A stretch of 64,000 bases of DNA. Origin: Paenibacillus sp. 1011MAR3C5 (GTDB taxonomy: Bacteria > Bacillota > Bacilli > Paenibacillales > Paenibacillaceae). Shown here piece by piece: positions 18,551 through 27,120 of this stretch. The DNA lies in NCBI RefSeq assembly GCF_003591485.1, contig NZ_QZCF01000005.1:62001-126000 (forward strand), in the 5' to 3' direction. The notes beneath the pieces are model-generated. The model made no database searches. It was not told the DNA's origin and worked only from the letters and a program-made list of their open reading frames with translations. Position numbers and translations under genes: made by a program. Numbering within the stretch: position 1 is the first letter of the stretch; every line of letters begins with the position of its first letter.

Positions 18551-19382
18551 TTTGATTAAATCCTCCAGTGTCATTCCGTTGGATCAGCTGAAAGAGCTGA
18601 AATGGGCTAATCCTTATCAAGTGCCTGAGCGTATGGATTTGGATATGGAGCCGCTTGCGGAGCCGGGTCCTGACGAAGAAACGGTGGCGCTCCGGGATCA
18701 AATTCTAGCGGATGCCGAAATCTTTGCCGAAAACCGACTGCGCGATACAGCCCAGGAATGCGAGAAGATGCTTGCGGATGCGCAAGCTCAGATCGATGTA
18801 TGGTGGCTTGAAAAACGGGAGGCAGATGAGCTTGCCTCTGCAGAAGCCCGAACATCCGGCTATGAGCAAGGCTTCGCCGAAGGTAAGGCGACATCCGAAG
18901 CGCAACTGCGCGAGAGTTGGGAGTCCAAAATTATAGAAGCTGCTGATGTGCTGAAGCACGCCTACGCTTCACGAGAACAAATTATCCAGGAAGCCGAGCC
19001 GTTTTTGGTACAGCTGAGCTGCGCGATTGCCGAAAAAATTATCGGACAGCAGCTATCGCTCACACCGGATGTAACGATTGAGATGATTCGCCGCTCATTA
19101 TCCCGCAGACGGGAGCAAGGTGTCATTACGCTATGCGTAGCACCATCGCAGCTGACATTCGTGCAGGCTGCCCGGGAAGAGCTGCATGCATCGATCGATT
19201 CTCAAGCCGAGCTGCAGATTTTGCCGGATTCATCGGTTAAGGATAACGGCTGTGTCATACGCTCCGCTTATGGCAGCATTGACGCAAGAATTGATACCCA
19301 ATTGTCAGAGATTAAACGCGAGCTGATCTCGCTTGCCCATCAGAATGATGCAGAAAGAGGACATGCGGATGAACGCGAGTAA
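18543..19382 (+). CDS. fliH: Flagellar assembly protein FliH
   Basis: A 279-residue regulator of the export ATPase FliI. The central part is a long charged coiled coil, including AEIFAENRLRDTAQECEKML, and the C-terminal domain (LSCAIAEKIIGQQLSL onward) matches the FliH/V-ATPase E-type fold. The start is taken as TTG at 18543, nine bases after AGGAG, giving MSNLIKSSSVIPLDQ. An ATG at 18534 abuts the ribosome site and is less likely. It overlaps fliG by eight bases and fliI by 14. Confidence 0.93.
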   Translation: MSNLIKSSSVIPLDQLKELKWANPYQVPERMDLDMEPLAEPGPDEETVALRDQILADAEIFAENRLRDTAQECEKMLADAQAQIDVWWLEKREADELASAEARTSGYEQGFAEGKATSEAQLRESWESKIIEAADVLKHAYASREQIIQEAEPFLVQLSCAIAEKIIGQQLSLTPDVTIEMIRRSLSRRREQGVITLCVAPSQLTFVQAAREELHASIDSQAELQILPDSSVKDNGCVIRSAYGSIDARIDTQLSEIKRELISLAHQNDAERGHADERE

Positions 19383-20694
19383 TCTGGACGCCCTGAAATA
19401 TCTTGAACACCTTAGACCGCTTGATCCGGTTCGCGTGAATGGCAAGGTGACGCAGGTGATCGGACTAACCGTCGAATCGGAAGGGCCGGACGCAAGCATA
19501 GGCGATCTGTGCTATATCTATCCGTCGAAAAGCGCTAAACCTCTGAAAGCGGAAGTGGTTGGCTTCCGGGACAACAAGGTTATTCTGATGCCGCTTGGCG
19601 ATCTGCATTCGATCAGTCCGGGCTGCGATGTTGTCGGAACAGGGAAACCCCTGACCATTCAGGTTGGCTCAGAGCTGCTGGGCAAAGTGCTGGACGGACT
19701 CGGCAATCCGCTTGACGGTTCGTATTTGCCTAGCCGGATGCATCACTATTCCACACACAATGAGCCAAGCAATCCGCTCAGCCGTCCGCGGGTAACGGAG
19801 CCGTTAAGCATCGGCGTAAGAGCCATAGACGGTTTGTTGACGGTAGGACAGGGCCAGCGGGTCGGCATATTCGCCGGATCCGGTGTCGGCAAGAGTACGC
19901 TGCTTGGGATGATCGCCAGAAATACATCAGCAGATGTGAATGTAATTGCACTCATTGGCGAACGCGGCCGCGAGGTACTGGAGTTCATCGAAAAGGATTT
20001 GGGTCCGGAGGGCTTAGCCCGATCCGTAGTAATCGTCGCCACCTCCGACCAGCCGGCGCTGATTCGGATGAAGGGCGCGTTAATCGCAACGACCATTGCG
20101 GAGTACTTCCGCGATCGCGGTCTGAATGTCATGCTGATGATGGATTCCGTTACGCGTTATGCGATGGCTCTGCGTGAAGTCGGACTCGCCATCGGCGAAC
20201 CTCCCGCTACAAGAGGCTATACGCCGTCTGTATTCGCTGCACTGCCCAAGCTGCTGGAACGCGCTGGGACTGGACCGACAGGCTCGATCACCGCATTTTA
20301 CACAGTTCTGGTGGACGGCGATGATATGAACGAGCCGATTGCCGATGCCGTGCGGGGAATTCTGGACGGGCACATTGTGCTCAGCCGCCACTTGGCGCAT
20401 AAGGGGCATTTTCCGGCAATCGATGTACTGGCATCCGTCAGCCGCGTCATGAAGGAAATTGTGACCGAGGAGCAGCAGGATGCGGCTAATGATTTGAAAC
20501 GACTTCTTTCTATTTATAAAGATTCGGAAGACCTGATCAATATCGGGGCGTATCAGCAAGGATCCAACAAGGAAATTGATCTTGCCCTCGAATATATTGA
20601 TGCCATTCATTCCTTTACGAGACAAAAGACGAATGAAAAAGTAACGCTTGGCGAATCGCAGGAACGATTGGTGAACGAATTTCACAGGAGTTGA
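19369..20694 (+). CDS. fliI: Flagellum-specific export ATPase FliI
   Basis: A 441-residue F1-beta-like ATPase that powers type III flagellar export. Walker A is GIFAGSGVGKST, and Walker B (LNVMLMMDSVTRYAMALREVG) and the arginine-rich active-site region follow in order. The chosen ATG at 19369 has AGAGGA about nine bases upstream; ATGs at 19333, 19345 and 19363 lie further inside fliH. It forms the export ATPase complex with FliH and FliJ, whose genes flank it. Confidence 0.96.
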   Translation: MNASNLDALKYLEHLRPLDPVRVNGKVTQVIGLTVESEGPDASIGDLCYIYPSKSAKPLKAEVVGFRDNKVILMPLGDLHSISPGCDVVGTGKPLTIQVGSELLGKVLDGLGNPLDGSYLPSRMHHYSTHNEPSNPLSRPRVTEPLSIGVRAIDGLLTVGQGQRVGIFAGSGVGKSTLLGMIARNTSADVNVIALIGERGREVLEFIEKDLGPEGLARSVVIVATSDQPALIRMKGALIATTIAEYFRDRGLNVMLMMDSVTRYAMALREVGLAIGEPPATRGYTPSVFAALPKLLERAGTGPTGSITAFYTVLVDGDDMNEPIADAVRGILDGHIVLSRHLAHKGHFPAIDVLASVSRVMKEIVTEEQQDAANDLKRLLSIYKDSEDLINIGAYQQGSNKEIDLALEYIDAIHSFTRQKTNEKVTLGESQERLVNEFHRS

Positions 20695-20701
20695 GTCATA
20701 G

Positions 20702-21148
20702 GTGGCTTCCTTTCAATATTCATTTCAAAAGGTCGTTGATCTGAAAACCAGCCAAAAAACCCAGCAGGAATGGCTGTTATCAAGCGCGCTGGGTGCCCTG
20801 TCGGCAGAGGAAAAGTCGCTGCATGAGCTTCGGGAGACGAGGCTTGAATGGGAAGAGAAGCTTCAAGCCGCTTCGCAACGTGCTGTGCCGCTTGCGGAAT
20901 TGCAGATCATCGGACAATATCTGGATTACTTGCAGACTTGTATTGAGAGCAAGCTGCTGGATGTGAAGAAGGCAGAGAGGGTCGTTGAGCAGAACCGCTC
21001 CAAGCTGGCAGACAGAATGAAAGATGAAAAAGTGTGGCTCAAGGCAAAAGATCATGCCATGGATCGGTTCCGGCAAGCGCTGCAGCTCAAGGAGCAGAAC
21101 GAGTTGGATGAAATGGCAACTGTCCGGTTTATCATGCCAACCCCATAA
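20702..21148 (+). CDS. fliJ: Flagellar export chaperone FliJ
   Basis: A 148-residue all-helical protein. The N-terminal FQYSFQKVVDLKTSQK is typical, and the rest is a charged antiparallel coiled coil. FliJ is the gamma-subunit-like stalk that links FliI to the export gate protein FlhA. The start is GTG at 20702 with AGGAG about nine bases before it. Confidence 0.93.
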   Translation: MASFQYSFQKVVDLKTSQKTQQEWLLSSALGALSAEEKSLHELRETRLEWEEKLQAASQRAVPLAELQIIGQYLDYLQTCIESKLLDVKKAERVVEQNRSKLADRMKDEKVWLKAKDHAMDRFRQALQLKEQNELDEMATVRFIMPTP

Positions 21149-21183
21149 GTGAAGCGTAACACCGGCTAGAGGAGTGAGTGGAA

Positions 21184-22089
21184 TTGGCGGATACAGAAGT
21201 TGAAAAACAAGGCTATAACGCATTTGAGCGGTTAATGTTCATGTTAATACCTATCCTGTTTGTCATCGTACTGCTTGGCGTGCTTTATGCGATGTTCGAT
21301 TCGGACTTCCGCAATCGGGCGCTTCAATTCGGGCAATCGATTCCAGTTGTCAAAAATGTGCTGCCTGAACCTAAGGTAACCGGCAGTTCTATGGATGACA
21401 GCCAGATCCGCTCCATTAAAATGATGGAGAAGATCGAAGAGCTTGAGACGGAGCTGGCCTCCGTCAAGCAGGAATTGGCTGTTGCCAACGGAGAGAAAGG
21501 CGCTCAGTCCGATGCGGTTGAGGATCTGCAGGCAGAGAATGCGCTGCTGAAGCAGCAGAGCGAGGACAAACGGTTGGAGGATGAAGAATATACGGCTAAG
21601 ATTACGGAACTTGCCAGCATGTTCTCCAAAATGACGCCAAGCAAGGCCGCTCCTATCGTACAGAACATGACGACGGATGAGATCGTATTGCTGTTCTCCT
21701 CCATGAGACCGGATGATCGGGTTCGCATAATGGAGAAGATGGATCCGCGTATTGCGGCTGAAGCAACCATTAAGCTGAAGGACAGCCAAAATGCGAAGGA
21801 CATGCAGATTGCCGCATTGCAATCCCGTCTGGATAAGACAGAGAAGGCGGAAGAGAAGCCGGTATCCGCTACGCTTAATCAGGAACAGCTTAATGCAACC
21901 TTTACATCGATGGATGCGAAAAGCGCAGGGGAAATGCTCATCAAAATGATGGAGATCAGCCCAAGCAAAGTGATTCGGATTTTGAACTCGGTAGAAGATG
22001 CGGCTCGGTCCGCGATACTGACTGAAATGTCCAAGGCGGATAAAACAGCGACAGCGAATATTATGACGAAGCTGATGTCCGGCACATAG
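21184..22089 (+). CDS. ylxF: MotE-like / YlxF flagellar-operon membrane protein with MgtE_N-like domain
   Basis: A 301-residue protein with one N-terminal membrane segment (LMFMLIPILFVIVLLGVLYAM, about residues 17-37). A coiled coil (MEKIEELETELASVKQELA) follows, then two MgtE N-domain-like helical repeats (ASMFSKMTPSKAAPIVQNM and TFTSMDAKSAGEMLIKMMEI). This is the architecture of YlxF in B. subtilis and resembles MotE, a chaperone for MotC in rhizobia. The start is set at TTG 21184, nine bases after GGAG; the GTG at 21178 is too close. The exact role in Bacilli is not settled. Confidence 0.85.
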   Translation: MADTEVEKQGYNAFERLMFMLIPILFVIVLLGVLYAMFDSDFRNRALQFGQSIPVVKNVLPEPKVTGSSMDDSQIRSIKMMEKIEELETELASVKQELAVANGEKGAQSDAVEDLQAENALLKQQSEDKRLEDEEYTAKITELASMFSKMTPSKAAPIVQNMTTDEIVLLFSSMRPDDRVRIMEKMDPRIAAEATIKLKDSQNAKDMQIAALQSRLDKTEKAEEKPVSATLNQEQLNATFTSMDAKSAGEMLIKMMEISPSKVIRILNSVEDAARSAILTEMSKADKTATANIMTKLMSGT

Positions 22090-22141
22090 ATGTAGCTAGC
22101 TCCTTCCAGACACTATTGCACGGGAAAGGAGGTGAATACAT

Positions 22142-23521
22142 ATGGAAATGATCATTCCAGGCATGGCAGTTACAGGACAGGCTTCCGCGATCAGCGGAAC
22201 GTCAGCGACGAAAACAGGCACAGGAGCGGAGGGCAGCTTCAAGCAAGCCCTTGTTCAACAAATCGTCAGTGAGTCGACTTCATCAGGCGGATCAGCTCAG
22301 CAACCGGGTTTGCTTGGCGTCATTACGTCTCAGAATGCGATCGTATCTCTGAATGCAGCTGAAGCAGCTGTTTCAACGGAAGACTTGATGTCACTGATCG
22401 ACGGATTGATGGACAAGCTGGATGCCGCAACGGAGAATGTGGATGCGGATCCGGGCAGCATGCAGGATCAACTGCAATCGATGTTGTACGCGCTCCAGGC
22501 TTTGCTTGCCTTGCTCGGAATTCCAACCCCTCGCACCTCGACTAGTGCATGGGATACGGAACAGTCGGGCGGCATGGCTCAGAATGCTCAAGCGCTTGAA
22601 CAGACAAAAGCAAGCATGCAGGTTGGTCTGATTCAATTGCAAACGCTGCTGCAGCAAGGCTCGTTGAAGCAAATTCAAGGGCAAGAGCCGCTTGCGCTCA
22701 TCGCCAACCAGCTGCAAGCTTTGTCTGCGGCTCTAGTGACGGATGAATCAGGCAAAGAGAACGGATCTCCGAAGGCCGATGCTAATACATTGCCTTCATG
22801 GCTTGTCGCTCAGCCTGCTGCTTCTAAGGATGCGAGTGCTCTCCTGCAGAGATTGTCTCAGCAGAGCGTACATCCGTCAGCTCTTCAGGCCGTAATGTCC
22901 GCGTTGAGCGAGGGACAGGCAGTTCAGACGCCAGCCGACTCTCAAGCTAACGTTCCTGCAGATCAATCGGCTACTGTTCAATTGCCGCTTGTTGGTCCGC
23001 ATAATGTTCGTGACTTTGCGCCGCTTCTTGCAAGATCGGCTGCTCCTACCGCGTTTGTGCTGGCTGACAATTTTGCAGATACGATGAATGGGCTGATTGT
23101 TCAGAAGTTCAACATACGTTCCGTAGACGGGTTGTCAGAAGCCAAGCTTAAGCTGTTCCCTGAGCAATTAGGACAAGTAGATGTACGCATTTCGATGCAG
23201 AATGGCGTGTTGACCGCGATGTTCCAGACCGACACAGCAAAAGCCAAAGATATGCTGGAAAATCAGATGGCTCAATTGCGGGCAGCTTTGCAAGCGCAGG
23301 GCCTGAACGTTGAGAAGCTGGAGGTGACGCAAAGTCCAGCAACTATGGAACTGTCGCATCAACAAGGCGGACCAGGTCAACAAGGCAAGCAGGGCTCGGA
23401 CAACCGTTCCGGCTTTGGGGAAGACGAGAATGTAACGGATAACGCGTTTGAATCCGAACTGGTCGAGCAAGCCGCGATTCAAGGATTGGGCTATGGACGG
23501 GCTATTAATGAAATGGCTTAA
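22142..23521 (+). CDS. fliK: Flagellar hook-length control protein FliK
   Basis: A 459-residue protein that measures hook length and triggers the FlhB specificity switch. The long N-terminal portion is rich in Gln, Ala and Ser. The C-terminal Flg_hook domain (about residues 320-410) has LKLFPEQLGQVDVRISMQNG and LRAALQAQGLNVEKLEV, the family signature. The ATG at 22142 follows AAGGAGGTG at eight bases, one of the strongest sites in the operon. It precedes flgD as in B. subtilis. Confidence 0.95.
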   Translation: MEMIIPGMAVTGQASAISGTSATKTGTGAEGSFKQALVQQIVSESTSSGGSAQQPGLLGVITSQNAIVSLNAAEAAVSTEDLMSLIDGLMDKLDAATENVDADPGSMQDQLQSMLYALQALLALLGIPTPRTSTSAWDTEQSGGMAQNAQALEQTKASMQVGLIQLQTLLQQGSLKQIQGQEPLALIANQLQALSAALVTDESGKENGSPKADANTLPSWLVAQPAASKDASALLQRLSQQSVHPSALQAVMSALSEGQAVQTPADSQANVPADQSATVQLPLVGPHNVRDFAPLLARSAAPTAFVLADNFADTMNGLIVQKFNIRSVDGLSEAKLKLFPEQLGQVDVRISMQNGVLTAMFQTDTAKAKDMLENQMAQLRAALQAQGLNVEKLEVTQSPATMELSHQQGGPGQQGKQGSDNRSGFGEDENVTDNAFESELVEQAAIQGLGYGRAINEMA

Positions 23522-23559
23522 TGGCTTATTCGAGAAGCAGTGATCGGAGGTGAATCATA

Positions 23560-24045
23560 ATGTCAGGAAGTGTTTCTTCAGGCTTGGTTTGGCCGGATTA
23601 CCATAAAAACAATGTGCAGAAGGCAGCTAATCGCGAACCATCGGATACGCTGGGCAAGGATCAATTCCTTTCGATACTGGTTGCGCAGCTTCGGAACCAA
23701 GATCCGATGCAGCCTATGCAGGACAAGGAATTTATCGCTCAGATGGCTCAATTCACATCCGTTGAGCAGCTGATGAATATGAACACGGCTTTGACGCAAA
23801 TGCGTAATAGCATAGGCTCGGCATCCAGTCTGATCGGCAAGTGGGTGCAGTGGAACGAGTATGACGAAGCAGGCGCGATACAGTCGCTTAGCGGCCAAGT
23901 CGAATCCATTGTATCGAAAGACGGCATTCTCTATTCCAGAATCGGAGACAAGGAAGTTGCGCTGGATTATCTGTTGTCTATCTCGGAGAGCGAACCTCAG
24001 CCACCTTCTACGGATGGCGGCTCGGAAGAGGAGGCAACGCCATGA
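23560..24045 (+). CDS. flgD: Flagellar hook assembly scaffold FlgD
   Basis: A 161-residue hook-capping protein. The N-terminal signature GKDQFLSILVAQLRNQDPMQPMQDKEFIAQMAQFTSVEQL (read in parts, about residues 32-70) is intact. The C-terminal domain is short, as in Bacillus, and lacks the large beta-rich domain of enteric FlgD. The ATG at 23560 follows GGAGGTG. The stop overlaps the next start by ATGA. Confidence 0.97.
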   Translation: MSGSVSSGLVWPDYHKNNVQKAANREPSDTLGKDQFLSILVAQLRNQDPMQPMQDKEFIAQMAQFTSVEQLMNMNTALTQMRNSIGSASSLIGKWVQWNEYDEAGAIQSLSGQVESIVSKDGILYSRIGDKEVALDYLLSISESEPQPPSTDGGSEEEATP

Positions 24046-24428
24046 GCGACAGCATGAAGATCGGCCACCTGTATCCGATAAGAACAGCACCGCTGCAGCT
24101 AGACAAAGCTGCGAGGGGACAGCAGGGCAAGGCCCCGTCATCTACCGAATTCCGCGACTTGCTGGAATCGCAGGTGCTGAAGTTCAGCCATCATGCCGAA
24201 ATGCGTATGGAGCAAAGAGGCATCCAGCTGCAGCCTGAATCGTTGACTCAAATTATGAGAGCCGTCGACGATGCTGCTTCCAAAGGTGCAAAAGATTCGC
24301 TCATTGTATTCAAGGATATTGCGATGATCGTGAATGTTCCGACGCGTACCGTCGTAACAGCGATGGATGGCAAGCAAATGCAGAGCAACGTATTTACGCA
24401 GATTGACAGTGCTATTATTTTGTCTTGA
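24042..24428 (+). CDS. TIGR02530-type flagellar operon protein
   Basis: A 128-residue protein of the TIGR02530 flagellar-operon family, found between flgD and the hook gene in many Firmicutes. The family core FSHHAEMRMEQRGIQL is at about residues 47-62. It is followed by a basic and a beta-rich segment (SLIVFKDIAMIVNVPTRTVVTAMD). No enzymatic motif is visible. The conserved position suggests a part in hook assembly or export, but this is inferred. It overlaps flgD by four bases. Confidence 0.88.
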   Translation: MSDSMKIGHLYPIRTAPLQLDKAARGQQGKAPSSTEFRDLLESQVLKFSHHAEMRMEQRGIQLQPESLTQIMRAVDDAASKGAKDSLIVFKDIAMIVNVPTRTVVTAMDGKQMQSNVFTQIDSAIILS

Positions 24429-24514
24429 TAGAGGCTGGACCGAACAGGAAGCCTCAGGCTGCGGATCGACTGAAGCAGCCGCGAGTCAAATACAACCCAT
24501 TGGAGGAATAAAGC

Positions 24515-25327
24515 ATGCTCAGATCCATGTATTCAGGCGTTTCCGGTATGAGAGGGTTTCAAACCAAGCTTGACGTAATCGGCAACAATATCGCAAACGT
24601 GAATACGGTCGGTTTTAAGGCTGGCCGCGTCATGTTCTCGGATATTCTAAGTCAGACGGTAGCGGGTGTAACCGCTCCTGAGGATGGCGAGCGCGGCGGC
24701 GTTAACGCGAAGCAAATCGGCCTTGGCGTATCAATTGCTTCTATTGATACCATTCATACGGCAGGCAGCGCCATGACGACGAACCAGGCAAGAGACGTAC
24801 GTATCGACGGCGACGGATTTTTTGTTGTATCCGCTGGCGACGGCGCAGAGATGATGCTGACGCGTGCGGGTAACTTCAACCTGGATGCGGCACGTCAATT
24901 GGTTACTGCGGATGGATTGTTCGTACTTGGCATTGACGGCGCTCCGATTATTCTGGATGAGGAAGTTACAGCATTCAGCATCAGTCAGGACGGTATGATT
25001 CTTGGCGTTACGCCTGAAGGTCAAGTAGAGGTTGCGCAGCTCGGTATGGCGCAGGTTGTTAACCCAAGCGGCCTTGAGAAGCTTGGCGGCAACTTGTACC
25101 GGATGACAGTAAACGCGAACCCGGACGGCGAGTTCGAACTGCTGGCTGCCAACGACCCTGAGTTTGGTACGGGCGCTATTATCTCCGGCCAGCTGGAGAT
25201 GTCGAACGTCGACTTGACGGCTGAATTTACAGAGATGATCGTCGCGCAGCGCGGCTTCCAGGCCAACTCCAGAATCATAACGACATCTGATGAGATTCTG
25301 CAGGAAGTTGTCAACCTGAAGCGTTAA
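24515..25327 (+). CDS. flgE: Flagellar hook protein (FlgE; often annotated FlgG)
   Basis: A 270-residue rod/hook family protein with the N-terminal MLRSMYSGVSGMRGFQTKLDVIGNNIANVNTVGFK region (read in parts) and the C-terminal VDLTAEFTEMIVAQRGFQANSRIITTSDEIL helix. Location directly after flgD and the TIGR02530 gene is that of the B. subtilis hook gene, which was first called flgG and later renamed flgE. Length (264 in B. subtilis) agrees. The distal rod genes are not in this window. The ATG at 24515 follows TTGGAGGA. A frequent alternative annotation is FlgG. Confidence 0.88.
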   Translation: MLRSMYSGVSGMRGFQTKLDVIGNNIANVNTVGFKAGRVMFSDILSQTVAGVTAPEDGERGGVNAKQIGLGVSIASIDTIHTAGSAMTTNQARDVRIDGDGFFVVSAGDGAEMMLTRAGNFNLDAARQLVTADGLFVLGIDGAPIILDEEVTAFSISQDGMILGVTPEGQVEVAQLGMAQVVNPSGLEKLGGNLYRMTVNANPDGEFELLAANDPEFGTGAIISGQLEMSNVDLTAEFTEMIVAQRGFQANSRIITTSDEILQEVVNLKR

Positions 25328-25349
25328 TTAATAAAGGGATGAACTAAGC

Positions 25350-25384
25350 GGGAGGCTATCAGCCTCCCCTACATAAGAGGGGGG
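25350..25384 (+). promoter_or_regulatory. Two competing hairpins before swrD
   Basis: GGGAGGC (25350-25356) pairs with GCCTCCC (25362-25368). The overlapping CCCCT segment (25366-25370) can instead pair with AGGGG (25378-25382), inside the swrD ribosome site, extending to about 7 bp. The two folds are mutually exclusive, so the first exposes and the second hides the site. This is a prediction from pairing only. Confidence 0.35.
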
Positions 25385-25390
25385 TAGCTG

Positions 25391-25597
25391 ATGATTACCG
25401 TAACGCGTTTGAACGGAACGAAAGTAACAATAAATGCACTTCTTATTGAATTGATTGAAGAGGCTGCTGATACGGTTATAACGCTTACGACCGGCAACAA
25501 GCTGGTAGTTAAAGAGAAGACTAGCGAGCTCATTGAGCTAAATCAGCAGTTTCTTCAAACAATTGGCCTCGTTGCAGCGGCCCAAAAGAGTGAATAA
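25391..25597 (+). CDS. swrD: FlbD family protein (SwrD/YlzI)
   Basis: A 68-residue protein of the FlbD family, called SwrD in B. subtilis where it increases flagellar power and is needed for swarming. MITVTRLNGTKVTINALLIELIEE at the N-terminus is typical, and the rest predicts a small beta fold with a helix. It lies between the hook gene and fliL as in B. subtilis. The ATG at 25391 follows a run of six G bases that can be covered by the hairpin listed above. Confidence 0.92.
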   Translation: MITVTRLNGTKVTINALLIELIEEAADTVITLTTGNKLVVKEKTSELIELNQQFLQTIGLVAAAQKSE

Positions 25598-25614
25598 CAG
25601 GAGGGTCCTTCGAC

Positions 25615-26079
25615 ATGAAAAAAATGTTGCCTTGGTTAATAACCATTTTGCTATCCATTACGCTCATCGCAATCGTGGCCATCATTTTGTTCCGCTCGCT
25701 GATCAATGATCCGTCAGACGCAGAGGCGGCGAAAAAGCCTGTGAAGATCGAAGTGTTGTCAGCGAAAGAACGCGTGGAGGTAACATCAGAGCTCAAGGAT
25801 TTCCGTCGTAACCTGGCGGATTCCAAAAATGTTGTCATCGTAAGCTTTGCGTTCCAGCTAGATTCCAAGAAAGCAAAAGAAGACTTCGATAAGCTGCTGG
25901 AGATCGAGATAAAGCCAATCATTAGCCGTACGCTTGCGGATACGACCGCAGAAGATCTTAGCGGATCTATTGGCGAGGACGCGCTGGAAGCGAAGCTGCT
26001 AAACTTGATTAACCCTGTGCTGCCGAAAGGCAAGCTTGTGAAGGTAGAAATTACGAATATTATGGTTGCAAAAATGTAA
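25615..26079 (+). CDS. fliL: Flagellar basal body-associated protein FliL
   Basis: A 154-residue single-pass inner-membrane protein. The membrane segment (WLITILLSITLIAIVAIILF, about residues 5-24) is followed by the periplasmic/extracytoplasmic domain with VIVSFAFQLDSKKAKEDF and a C-terminal VKVEITNIMVAKM strand. FliL supports stator function. The ATG at 25615 follows AGGAGGG. It is followed by fliM. Confidence 0.93.
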   Translation: MKKMLPWLITILLSITLIAIVAIILFRSLINDPSDAEAAKKPVKIEVLSAKERVEVTSELKDFRRNLADSKNVVIVSFAFQLDSKKAKEDFDKLLEIEIKPIISRTLADTTAEDLSGSIGEDALEAKLLNLINPVLPKGKLVKVEITNIMVAKM

Positions 26080-26118
26080 ATCCATCTGTAGCGATATTCC
26101 TCGAAGGGGGTGAGAGAA

Positions 26119-27120
26119 TTGGTTGATGTTTTATCGCAGAACGAAATTGACGCGCTGCTCGCTGCGTTGTCCTCAGGTGAAATGGATGCCGAGGACTTAA
26201 AGAAGGAAGAAATTTCGCGCAAGGTTAGTGTATATGACTTCAAGCGTGCCGTTCGTTTCTCGAAGGATCATATCCGAAGCTTGACACGCATTCACGAAAA
26301 CTTCGCGCGATATTTGACAACCTATTTCTCGGCGCAGCTTCGCACGTTTGTTCAAATCAACGTCGTTGACGTAGAACAATTGCCTTATGACGAGTTTATC
26401 CGTTCCATTCCGAAGATGACGATTTTGAACATATTCGAAGCTGAACCGCTCGAGGGACGCATGGTGCTGGAGGTTCATCCGAACGTCGCTTACGCTATGC
26501 TGGATCGCTTGTTAGGCGGACAAGGCATTGCGCCATCGAAGATCAACAATTTGACTGAGATTGAGACGACGATAATGGAGCGCATCTTCGCAAGAACGTT
26601 CGACAGCTTGCAGGAAGCGTGGAAGACGGTTATCGATATCTCGCCGAGACTGGAAGCGCTGGAGACGAATCCGCAGTTTATGCAGATCGTATCTCCGAAC
26701 GAAACGATTGCTCTTATCTCATTCAGCACCAAAATCGGCGATACAACGGGCATGATCAATCTTTGTATCCCGCATGTCGTGCTGGAACCGATTATGCCAA
26801 GATTGTCTGTCCATCATTGGTTTGTGTCGCAGAAGAAGGAGCGGATTCCGGAAGAGGTTGAAATTCTGGAGCAACGCGTCAATAAAGCCAAGCTGCCAAT
26901 TGTAGCGGAGCTGGGAGAAACATCGATAACGATCCTTGAGTTTTTGAACTTGGGGCTCGGCGATGTGCTAACGCTCAATAAATCAGTCGATGAAGGTCTG
27001 AAAATAAAAGTTGGTGAGAAGTTGAAATTTATTGGCAGCCCTGGCTCGATTCGGGACAAGATGGCTGTTCAGGTGGAAGAGATTGTGAGCGAAGGAGCGG
27101 AAGAAGATTATGATGAGTAA
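26119..27120 (+). CDS. fliM: Flagellar motor switch protein FliM
   Basis: A 333-residue C-ring protein. The N-terminal CheY-P-binding peptide LSQNEIDALLAAL is intact at about residues 5-17. The CheC-like middle domain and the C-terminal SPOA domain (ETSITILEFLNLGLGDVLTL) follow. The start is taken as TTG at 26119, about ten bases after AGGGGG. The GTG at 26110 overlaps the site. It overlaps fliY by 11 bases. Confidence 0.96.
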   Translation: MVDVLSQNEIDALLAALSSGEMDAEDLKKEEISRKVSVYDFKRAVRFSKDHIRSLTRIHENFARYLTTYFSAQLRTFVQINVVDVEQLPYDEFIRSIPKMTILNIFEAEPLEGRMVLEVHPNVAYAMLDRLLGGQGIAPSKINNLTEIETTIMERIFARTFDSLQEAWKTVIDISPRLEALETNPQFMQIVSPNETIALISFSTKIGDTTGMINLCIPHVVLEPIMPRLSVHHWFVSQKKERIPEEVEILEQRVNKAKLPIVAELGETSITILEFLNLGLGDVLTLNKSVDEGLKIKVGEKLKFIGSPGSIRDKMAVQVEEIVSEGAEEDYDE

